Positions 13,220-22,329 of a stretch of DNA of 64,000 nt are shown here, piece after piece. Both the position numbers and the translations under genes were made by a program. The stretch lies in the NCBI GenBank assembly GCA_030844895.1, contig CM061226.1:116918574-116982573 (forward strand). The letters are read 5' to 3'. Source of the stretch: Ambrosia x helenae (taxonomy: Eukaryota > Streptophyta > Magnoliopsida > Asterales > Asteraceae). Position 1 is the first letter of the stretch, and each line of letters opens with the position of its first letter. Under the pieces are notes generated by a model. The model was not told the origin of the DNA. It did not search any database and worked only from the letters and a program-made list of their open reading frames with translations.

Positions 13220-13640
13220 CTAAGGCATCAAATGAAGTTGCCAAACCATTCTAAGGGATCATTCACATTGTCTTCAAGATAAATACCTCATGAGATTTCA
13301 CATTCTCTTCATCCCACCCACAATTATTTTTCCAACACAAACAAAATACTAATCAAAAGATGAGGTATAAGTGGTTTTACGCCCTTGTCTCTTTTTCAAG
13401 TTGGAATTGGTGGTCTCGGAAATTGAAGGTGGTGGCTTCATCAAAGCCGCTAATTTTTCGCGGAAAATTTAATCGCACTGGCATGGTTACTTAGAAACCC
13501 TTGTTCAACAAATCGATGAACTTAAAGATTGGGCCAAATGGGTTTGAATTTGAATGCGGTCATGAGTTTAAGGATTGGGAGAATGTCGAGGGAGAATATT
13601 GGAATTGGTAGATTGTATAGTTCGACTAAAATGAAATAAT
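13220..13640 (+). pseudogene. Possible remnant of a small MULE-borne gene
   Basis: Downstream of the transposase, on the opposite strand, one frame around 13440-13555 reads HWHGYLETLVQQIDELKDWA, bounded by stops in shifted frames. It looks like decayed coding sequence rather than random DNA. I do not recognise the family. By position a second MULE gene such as a mudrB analogue is possible, but there is no homology I can cite. Confidence 0.3.
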
Positions 13641-13860
13641 TGTTGTATATAAATTTGTATTATTCGTTTTAAATAAATTTATGATTATTACATTTATTTA
13701 CTATTATTAAACATTAAAGATTATTCGTTTTAAATAAATTTAGTATTATTAAGTAATGTAATAATCCTAAATTATTTATTAATAATAGTAGTAGTATTAA
13801 CATTAACAGTACGATAATAATTACGCTGCCATTACTAAATAAAACTGGAACAGAAATTGA

Positions 13861-16598
13861 TTAGTCACCCAACGCATCCATGATAGCAAAGGGTGATTGA
13901 TGATAAAGATACTGGAAACTAAACAACATAAAAAAGACGACATTCATGGTACGATTGACACAACCTTGTAGGGTGATTCGCTGATTTCGTTGACGCCTTG
14001 CATTTCCACAACTCTTCTTGTTATGGCCTGTTTCTCCACATCGACTGCATGTATGACGCCTCGGGCGATCGTCATAATTCACATCCATCTCATTTTGCAT
14101 TCTTCTCTGACGTAGTAGTCTGCCTCGATGTGTAGTAATCATCGACGGGTCCCCTTGAATTCTCCACTCCGCCAGCGGCCAGTCAGACTTAGGCCCCAAG
14201 GTGTAGAAATGACCGTTGTACTGCTCAATGTACGTGTCTGTGTGGAATTTCCAACTAGTAATAGTGTGAGGGCTTTTACCCAAAAAATTGCAAACAACAA
14301 TTGCATGTGAACATGGAAATCTTTGCATCTGCTATTTGCCACACGAGCATACCTTTTTTTTGTACTCAACGGTGTAGTCATTTCCGCCCCGTCATTTGTC
14401 TCAACCCTTGAAAGAACGTTGCACCTTAGCGCATTCGCATCGTATATCTTGACTTCATGCTCCATAGCAACTCCCAAAAGCTTCTCATACCTGCTCCATA
14501 TGCGAGGTGGTAGAGGCGTGTTGCAACTGCTGGAAATCTGAGTGTGCTTAACATATTGATCGATGTCTCTGTGAAAGGTGTATTGAATCAGAGCTGTGAT
14601 AGGCAGCAGTCGCGCTTCCCGCAAGACGTTGTTCATGGACTCCGAAGTGTTGGTCGTTAGGTTACCCCACCGACGATGCTCTCTATCACGATAAAGAGTC
14701 CACTTTGACTTATCAATGTTGTTAAGGTAGTCCATGCCTCTTGATTTTTCAGCCTCATTTCGCTAACAGCCCACCGATACTTTATGTGCTGAGTTGTGCT
14801 ACCAATAGACCAACACAGTTTCCGTAGGGTTTTGTTCCGGAACCTCCCGCTGAAATTGCTTCTGATGTGACGAAGACAGTAACAATGGTAGGCGTTGGGT
14901 TCCTTCCACTGTGGAAGGTTTTCCATTGCATTAATAATGCCATTGTGTCTGTCGGATATCACACACAAAGGCCCCATGCTATTAGTGGTAACGTATTCAC
15001 TAAAGTTTTGGAAAAACCAACACCAGCTGTGTACAGTCTCTTCGTCAACGACGGCATACGCCACAGGCAGGATGTAGTTGTTTGCATTTTTTGTTACCGC
15101 AAGCATCAGCTTACCTCGGTAGGGTCCCTTCAGATGAGTCGCGTCCACCGAGATGACAGGCATGCATCGACGGAAAGCACGGATAGAAGGACCGAAAGCC
15201 CAAAAAATATATTTAAACGTGGGGTAATGCGGATCTCCGTTTGGATGATTAAAGAACGTAACAACGGTGCCTGGGTTTCTCGTCTGCAGCCCCATAAGAT
15301 ATGTGGGTAGCTCCTTGAAATTGCTGTCCCAGTCACCATAGATACTTTCTATAGCCTTTCTTCTTGCTCGCCACGCCTTAGAATACGAAACATCAACATT
15401 CAGAACCTGCTTGACATGGGTTTGGATATGTTTTACCTTAAGCTTGATGTCCGTACGAATTTGCGGTAAGATGTGTGATGCAATATCCTTTGCTTTTAAA
15501 CTTCTGTTGCTATTACGTATGGTCGAAGGATAACAGCTGTGTTTTGTAGACCATACAGTAATTCGCCAGTAAAGTAATGTGAGTCAGACCGAATAGATGC
15601 CGTGCAACGCCACTCACACTTGCGACCACTAGAGAAAGGATTTACAAACTTTGGGTGTCTGGTGTAACATACGACCTTTTATTGTTTTGGTTTGCTAGCC
15701 TTTACATACATCTCCCGGCCACGACGGATGTTCCACTGTCTAACCGCACGGTCTACCTCATCTTTTGATTTGAAATACATACCAAGACGGATATTGTCCC
15801 CTGATTTTGGGTTCCATAACACGAAGTCATCCTCTTCGTATTCTTGAACCATGTAATCTGTTAGCTCCACATCATCTTGAGGATCGTAGTCATGACTTGG
15901 ACCTATCTCGAGAGCCAGGTTGTGATTTGGTAGTGTCTGTTGGGTCATCGGCTAACTGGGCTCGACCTCGCCTGCAGAGTCTTCAGAGTGTTCTGATGGC
16001 GGTTGTTCGTCATCACTATCTCCCGTGTCTCCTGAGTCTCCGCTTCCGGATTCGTCAAACCCATCATTATTGTCATTACCGGCAACATACTGAGGTACTT
16101 GGAAAGATTCTTCGTCCATCATAGGGGAACCTACCTCGTCATTTTCTTCGTTATCGGCAGCATGTCCGATAGGGGGGAACCATGTTGAGACCCGAAGGGT
16201 GCTACAACATTTACGTTAGACATGTCACGTAACAGGTTAGTAAAACTAAGCTGTTGTAACGGAGGGTGTTGTTGCCATTCAACGTAGATGTCCGCAACGA
16301 AATCACCAGGTCTCCCCGCCGCTAGATAATCCATCAATTCTACCCCGACATTGTTGAAAATTTGGCTGGTTTGAGAGTACCCAGCATAAGTGTATCCGAG
16401 CAGGAGTTTTACGGTAACTGCTTCTTTGTTAATATTAACATGAGCACATACGCATTCAAGTAGTTGTTCAAATGACATCTTCTCGATCATGACAAAGCTG
16501 GATGATACCAAGGAGTTATCATCTTGAACAACCCCGTTTACGTATGAAAAATTACCACCCCAATATAATCTAACCAGGTATGGAACGAAAGAAGTCAT
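13861..16598 (-). pseudogene. MuDR-type MULE transposase, frameshifted
   Basis: Would encode the DDE transposase that cuts and pastes the element. The start chosen is the ATG at 16598 (MTSFVPYLVRLYWGGN, the usual MULE N-terminal domain). In order follow an acidic linker, a MuDR DNA-binding domain (about 15900-15570; DDFVLWNPKSGDNIRLGMYF), the MULE transposase core (about 15300-14650; ISVDATHLKGPYRGKLM, CVISDRHNGIINAM), then NTSESMNNVL, a SWIM zinc finger (RFPCSHAIVVC, about 14320) and a CCHC knuckle (CSRCGETGHNKKSC, about 14045). Breaks seen: frameshift near the C-run at about 16166-16171, in-frame TAG near 15950, TAA near 15676, and frameshifts near 15570, 14735 and 14328. Both recognisable catalytic Asp motifs are still readable. 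It lies back to back with the Ulp1-like gene across the hairpin array. Confidence 0.88.
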
Positions 16599-16739
16599 TG
16601 CTTTGAAGGTTACTTTATTTTGGGGGTGGGGGGTGGGGGTGTGGAAGCAGGTTTGTGAGATATAGAGAGATTTTGGGAAGAAAGTTTGGTGTGAGGATGG
16701 GTTGGGGGGAGTATCCCTTAAATAGGTGAAAAAATGTGC

Positions 16740-16927
16740 TGAAGCCGCTGTCTCATTATGAGGCTTCATTATTAACCTTTTATGAAGCCGCTGTCTCATT
16801 ATGAGGCTTCATATGAAGCCGCTGTCTTATTCTGAGGCTTCAATATTAACCTTATCTGAAGCCGCTGTCTCATTCTGAGGCTTCAATGCTAAGATTTATG
16901 AACCCGCTGTCTCATTCAGAGCATCCC
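16740..16927. repeat. Five hairpin units in the divergent MULE promoter
   Basis: Five 29-bp units at 16740-16768, 16783-16811, 16814-16842, 16857-16885 and 16899-16927; the last is degenerate. Each begins TGAAGCCGCTGT and ends GAGGCTTCA. The outer TGAAGC pairs with GCTTCA, and in units 1 and 2 the inner CTCAT pairs with ATGAG. They sit between the divergent transposase and Ulp1-like genes, and share the GAAGCCGC core with the terminal regions. Confidence 0.85.
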
Positions 16928-16973
16928 ACAGATAACCCTCCAGAAAACCAAGAGTGTACAAACAATTGGTCTG

Positions 16974-17811
16974 GTGATGTTGTCGACTTTTATACAAATG
17001 GGGATGCCCCATTTTGCTATACTCGGTTCATTTCAAAAAAAACTAGACAAGAATTTTTGGGCTACCCTTCTAGGGTGCCAACCCAACAGGGCGCTATCAT
17101 CAACGGTAACTTTCACGTTAATTTATGTTCAACTTAAATTGATTTGCTTAACTCAATCACGAACCTTATGAATTACTATGATTTCAGCACATTGAAGCGT
17201 GGACGGTAAGACTCATGCGACTTAGACAAGCAAAACTTTCAAAAAATCCTGGTTCACAGCTACGTTGGACAGTGTTACCCCCAGATTTCTATGATGAAAT
17301 GAAGGACCAGGATTCTTCAGTTGCCCTCGACATGGCAGGAAGAATGGAACCATACCCGCCATTCTGGGAGGTTGACTACGTTTACCTTCCTTTATCGATT
17401 GGGGTGGGAGACTGGCTGCTTGTCCGAATTGATATGAGAAACATGGTAATCACACAGTATTGGACTGATAACAGATGGAGAAACGAAATGCGACACGAAG
17501 TTGCTCACTATATGGAGATGGTAACACATTTTTTCGGATGGTTTCTTGAACGTATTCGTTACTGGCTGAGGTCAAATCGTGTCGACAAAACTCCAATTTC
17601 GGTTGGTTTAGTTCAGTTAGATGTGCCCCAAGACGACGGAAAGGTTGATAATGCAGGTGTGTTGGTTTGTATGATGATGGAGAGGCTTGTGAAAAAAAAA
17701 TCGTTGTTGTTAGAAATGGACGTCGAAGACGCTTGTGTGAATTATCGACGGCACATGGCAGACGAGCTATACAAATGGCGTTGTGAAGCAACTTCTCGTC
17801 ATGTTATATGA
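16974..17811 (+). CDS. Ulp1-like (C48 peptidase fold) protein of the MULE, catalytic residues lost
   Basis: Two exons are inferred: 16974-17105 and 17188-17811. Donor ACG/GTAACT and acceptor TTTCAG/CAC give an in-frame join across an 82-bp intron. The frame starting at 16974 reads KKLDKNFWATLLGC and joins to HIEAWTVRLM, then RWTVLPPDFYDEM and VDYVYLPLSIG. This is the layout of Ulp1-type proteases carried by plant MULEs, which in cells remove SUMO or related tags. In the family the core normally has a His before Trp (HWLL) and an Asp-Cys-Gly motif. Here they read GDWLLVRIDM and DNAGVLVCMMM, so the catalytic His and nucleophilic Cys are replaced by Asp and Ala. The frame is otherwise open for about 250 codons, unlike its broken neighbours. 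The true start could be farther upstream. Protease activity is not expected. Confidence 0.75.
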
Positions 17812-18018
17812 TTATGTAATCTTGTTTTAGTGTTTAATGCTTGTATTTGGATTTTAATTTTAGTTGTTTTATCTGCTGTCAATGTTTAATATTGTATTGT
17901 AGTTCTTGCATCTCGTAACTAATGAATCACATGGAAGGGATTAAGTCGATTATTCAAATACATAAACCAAGTGAAATGTTACATTACGACTAATCAAATA
18001 CATAAACCCAAGACACGT

Positions 18019-20496
18019 TTACATGTTGGGCCAGTTCGTGGGATTCTGATTCCTAAGACGGTCAGATTGCCTTCTAGGTGGTTGGAGTTGGGTTTGTGTT
18101 TCACCGGCGGGTGGTGGTCCTTGATTCTCGTACTCGTCATCGGGAAAGAGGTTTAAACCCAGTGACAGTGACAGTGATGGTCCTGGGCGGGTTGAAGGTC
18201 CTTCGTCACATGTATTATGAGGGGGATGGTAATGAAAATCACTAACAAGGTCGAGATCAACACGTGGCAACACCTGTCAAAACGGCGTGACATAATCCGG
18301 TGAGGGAAATACCCAATCACTTCCTATACCAATTCCGGTTGCAATCAACGCAGCTAGTGGACCTGTCACCGGCGGTTGCTCGCCAACACCGACTCACCAA
18401 CACCACCCGCTCCGTGTAAAAAGGACATGGCGTGGAAACCCCCCTTCCACCAGCTGATGCTGCAGACTCTGAGAATTGCGGGACATATGCCCCACCCTGG
18501 TTTCGATTGTTTACTACACGCAGCAGAACCACCGACATGCTCAAACAGGGTACCAAACCAGCATTGTCAAACAGAGTAGCAGCTTCTTCTTCCTGAATTA
18601 CCGTACGTTACGGGGAGCGCGTCGCCGGCGTATCCTTTGAGGTCGTGGAGGTGCTGACAAGTCCACGGCGTTCGTTGTAAGATGCGTCGGATTTTGTAAG
18701 TGTCCGACATCGTTTGACATCATCATACTTTGAAACACCGTGTTCTGTATATGCTGAAACTGCCTGGCGACGGCCTCAGGATCATTATGTGGCTGCTGCG
18801 AAGACTGGTAAATCTCACCCATGGCATCCCTCTGCAAACAAAATTATGATGATCAAACCGTAAACTAAATTAATTAATCTATCAATTAGACACGTAAAAA
18901 TGGTTTACCATCGACTGTATTCTAGCACCGTCATCTTGAAAACCGCCAACTGGGACCGGTGGTACACTAGGATTGCTTATAAATGCAACAGTACGCAACG
19001 TATACCATTGCATATAACCAGGCTGTGTGGAATTCATCGTTATGTCATTCGACATGAAAACCGTGCTATGACGGTTATTCCATGCATTCACATAGTGTTT
19101 GTGCCTACGCATCCAGTCCACCCCGTTGTTTCCTTGCCGCCCCAAACCATGCAATGTATCAAGAACGGCCATGGTTGGATTTATTGCCGGAGGTATGTAC
19201 TGGACCATGTTGAATTGCCTCATAACCCGTTGAGGTAATGATGCTCAACAATCTCAAAGCATATGAGAGGACAACAACTCCTCCAGCTTTCCCTACCACT
19301 TGAACAGATAGCCGGCAGTTGATACAAAGCCTGGCTGTAGGGGGTCCAGTTGAACTAAAAACATCAAAACAAACACTTAACTCAGTTACACAACACAATG
19401 AATGCTTAATAAAAAAAATTTTAAATTAATTAATAATACGGGATTAATAAACATACCATGTTTTCGTTTAACGATGTAACTGAGAACGATATGTCCTCAG
19501 GCAGTGTGTGGATACCTCTTTAAAGTTCAATTTGCGGTCTCGCCACCTACAAAATTAACATTTTAAATAAAGTGTTCAGTAAAAAAATACAAACGGATAC
19601 CATACAGGCATATTATATTTGTTTAGGCTATGTGATATAACTGAGCGCTAGCGGGCCGAGCAAGTATAATTAAACTGGTTGTCAGGTCGTGGTGCGAGAC
19701 ACCGAATCCTTTCCCAGGCCCATATTTGGAGGAGCAGCATGGGCCCGGTCACGCCTTTTTTATCGGGATGGGTGCCATCACAAAGCCGCCTATAAAGACA
19801 AGCTAGAACCGCACTCCCCCAACTATAAGATCCTGCTAAGTTTAGGTCTCATAAAAATTTTAAATAAAAACATTTATTCTGTTGTTGGAATGATCGGGGA
19901 ACAGTGTGGAACCGATCAGATAAAAAATTATTAAACACGCACGGATAATGCACTCTTCATCCGTAGCCTCAGCTTCAACAAACGGTTTCATTAATTCATT
20001 AATAATAAAACACCAAAAACACTTTTGCCAGACATTTGGTTCTCTGGGGGGGTAACACCTAACCAGTCTTGGCACAACCTTATTGCTTCGACAGTTGATA
20101 GTGTCTCATCTGCTCCAGACACAACACTACCCTCGATAGTAACCCCCACAAGACGTTAACATCTTGTAAGGTCACAGTAGCTTCACCAAATGGTAGATGG
20201 AACGTGTGAGTTTCGGGCCTCCATCGTTCCACCAAAGCTGTTATTAAGGAGTGGTCAAGGTACGATAACCACAATCTACAATGCCACCAAACCTGCGGCA
20301 TCAACAAGGTTACGAACTCGACCTACAAGAGGGTTGTTACGAAGTATCCGCCATATGGGTCTATCACTACGCTTAACATTGAGGGCTCATTAAAGTTTTC
20401 CTCATTTACGAAAATGTAAAAAGCACGATGTCAATCACGTAGATACAACACATCGTTCACCACGGGACCAGGGTTTAAGTTTATATTTGGATTCAT
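18019..20496 (-). pseudogene. Plant mobile domain (MAIN-like/PP7-long type) gene, broken
   Basis: The start chosen is the ATG at 20496 (MNPNINLNPGPVVNDVLYL), which matches how these proteins begin. Then come DHSLITALVERWRPETHTF and PFGEATVTLQDVNVLWGL (about 20250-20120), RACLIIFYLIGSTLFPDHS (about 19900), SYSWGSAVLACLYRRLC and LLLQIWAWERIRCLAP (about 19820-19700), FNWTPYS (about 19350), CCPLICFEIVEHH (about 19270), RQFNMVQYIPPAI and GYMQWYTLRTV (19220-18960). A basic tail (RIRRRRAPRNVR) ends at 18598, and a possible alternative C-terminal segment runs to 18019. Stops near 20430 and 20340 and several frame changes make it non-coding as written. Host members of this family act in transposon silencing and genome stability. 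Confidence 0.82.
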
Positions 20497-20929
20497 GGTG
20501 GTAGGATTTTCTTATGGATTTGTAATGTTTTGTGCTTGTGATGGTATGGTCTGGTGGATGGTTAAAAAATTTCACCTCCACCTCCATTTTATAAGACATT
20601 GAATTGAAGACAACTACCCTGAAAGTTTCTTACACATTCACTATTTACCAATCCAATCAACCTGCATATGTTACAATTTTTTTATAAAACCAAAGCAATG
20701 CATTGAGTGTTAGTGGTGTAAATTGAGGTGGGTGTACTTCAAGGCTGAAAAAAGTGGGAATCAAATTCAGAATTCTGGTTGAAACTTCCTTCTCATTTGG
20801 CGGCTTCAAGATGATGCCTCACTTCCAATTAGCGGCATCAGTCCATGCCTCCCAACCATTCAGCGGCATCAGTCCAATGCATATATACGAATCAGAGGCA
20901 TCAATCAATGAATCCATTTCATTCGGCGG

Positions 20930-21188
20930 CATCAAGATGGATTCCTCTTTTCTAATCAGCGGCATCATGCATGCCTTGGTTCCAATCAGCGGCATCATGC
21001 ATGCCTCAATCTGGATTAGCGGCTTCAATCAACATTGCCTTACACATCTCAGACTTCCAATGATTGCCTACATTCTTACACATGATGCCGCTGATTCAAT
21101 TAGAAGCATTACCATTTTCACAAATATCCCATTCACCCATCCAATTATAATTTGAAAATTCAATAACCCCCAAAAATGCAAATGATTC
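20930..21188 (-). repeat. MULE right terminal inverted repeat
   Basis: Inverse copy of the left end. The GCGGCATCA/GCGGCTTCA motif is denser here than on the left and continues inward to about 20800. Confidence 0.9.
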
Positions 21189-21513
21189 CATTCTTGGTTT
21201 CCAAGATTTTGACCAATATATTATGTATGGAACGGTAGATGACTCGATTCGGGTTAAATGTTCTCTGGCGCACAAAACAAGTAAAAAAAAAAAGTTGAGC
21301 TGAAAAGAAAAGAAAATGGGTTGAAAGTCGACCGAAGTGTAAATGTAACCATATACTTTCACAATCATATTTGACACCCTAATTATTTATAAAACAACAA
21401 AATATTGAGACTTAAAAGTATTGCGGGTCAATCCAACCCAACCTAACCTAACCCGTAAAAAAATTTGCCCTTTTTGACCCGAACCATATAATTTCACAAC
21501 CTAGTTGATCTAA

Positions 21514-22023
21514 TTATCGCCTGCGTTGAAGAACCATCATTGCATTTTGCAGCAATTCTCTGGCTTTCCTATCTGGTGAACACCCACTAGCCTCTCCATA
21601 TCCCTATATACTACAGTTACCTTGTCAAACTCCTTTGCTCGTATCAAAGCTTTCATCAGTGTTGTGTAGTAACCACATCTGGAGTTACACCTTCAAGAAC
21701 CAATCAAGTGTACAATTAGCATAAAAACAACTTCAATGTAAGATGTTTATTAAGGTTTACCAGACTATAGGACATACACTTTCTTTTATGTGCTGATATA
21801 CCGCGTGCGCCTCCATGTGTCTTCCAGCAATGCCAAATGCATTAATCAAAACATTGAGCATAATAAGGTTGGGCTCGATTCCTTCACGCTCCATCAACTG
21901 AAGAACTTTAAACAGTTTGCTCACACAAACCCTGAGTAAAAACGTAACAAAATTTAAAAGATCCTGAAATTTGAAAATAATAACAAGTTTGATGGTTTGA
22001 AACTTGCCTGTTGGGCATAGGCG
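21514..22023 (-). CDS. Pentatricopeptide repeat (PPR) protein, 3' end
   Basis: C-terminal part of an organelle-type PPR protein; these bind RNA in chloroplasts or mitochondria. Exons are inferred at 22008 into the gap, 21773-21931 and 21514-21690. The middle exon reads SKLFKVLQLMEREGIEPNLI, then NVLINAFGIAGRHMEA, a clear PPR. The last exon would read GVTPDVVTYTTLMKALIRA-like and end in a DRKARELLQNAMMVLQRR-like tail. As written it has single-base losses near 21667-21673 and 21586-21593. The family C-terminus stops where expected. Upstream exons fall in the N-gap, so the gene is partial here. It has the same orientation as FGT1. It could be a pseudogene, but clustered one-base losses beside the gap suggest sequence error. 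Confidence 0.72.
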
Positions 22024-22123
22024 NNNNNNNNNNNNNNNNNNNNNNNNNNNNNNNNNNNNNNNNNNNNNNNNNNNNNNNNNNNNNNNNNNNNNNNNNNNNN
22101 NNNNNNNNNNNNNNNNNNNNNNN
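22024..22123. other. Assembly gap (100 N)
   Basis: Exactly 100 N, a common placeholder for unknown length. Missing parts of three things meet here: the PPR gene's upstream exons, the FGT1 C-terminus and the body of a Copia-like element. The true distance is therefore likely several kilobases. Confidence 0.95.
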
Positions 22124-22284
22124 AGCACAATCAATACACAAACACAATTTTTGGTTTATTTTGGTAATGTACATTGATTATATTGAACAGGGTTACATTA
22201 GGTCCCTATATATAGAGAACAATGTTACTCATAGATACCCTCTAGTCTATATTAATTACGAATAAGAACATAACTAGTCTAACA
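22124..22284 (-). mobile_element. Copia-like LTR running into the gap
   Basis: On the minus strand the segment starts TGTTAGACTAGTTATG and contains a TATA-like CTCTATATATAGGG, then reaches the gap. TGTTAG is a common Copia LTR start. It lies in what should be the intron after FGT1 exon 20. The other end and the target duplication cannot be seen. Confidence 0.5.
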
Positions 22285-22329
22285 TACCTACAAGCTATAA
22301 AGTAGTATAAGCAGAATGCCATATCTTAC

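Larger units (their letters stand above)
12880..21188. mobile_element. Mutator-like element (MULE) with transposase, Ulp1-like and plant-mobile-domain genes
   Basis: The 9-bp target duplication CATTCTTGG occurs at 12871-12879 and 21189-21197. The element begins GAATCATTTGCATTTTTGG and its right end is the inverse of this. Terminal inverted repeats are about 250 bp (12880-13139 and roughly 20930-21188); the right one has an extra 30-bp tandem copy. Inside are a MuDR-type transposase pseudogene (minus), a Ulp1-like gene (plus) and a plant-mobile-domain pseudogene (minus). MULEs with Ulp1-like domains are known (Kaonashi type), and mobile-domain genes are known to travel in plant transposons; the combination in one bounded 8.3-kb unit is what is seen here. 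Confidence 0.92.

Noticed and set aside
14128..15310. Plus-strand open frames across the transposase
   Set aside because: Shadows of the minus-strand MULE transposase.
16740..16927. A CRISPR-like array because of regular repeats with spacers
   Set aside because: Plant nuclear DNA inside a MULE; spacers are 2-15 bp and the units are hairpins of transposon origin.
21757..22265. Open frames crossing the N-run
   Set aside because: They exist only because N codons cannot be stops; only the PPR part is real.
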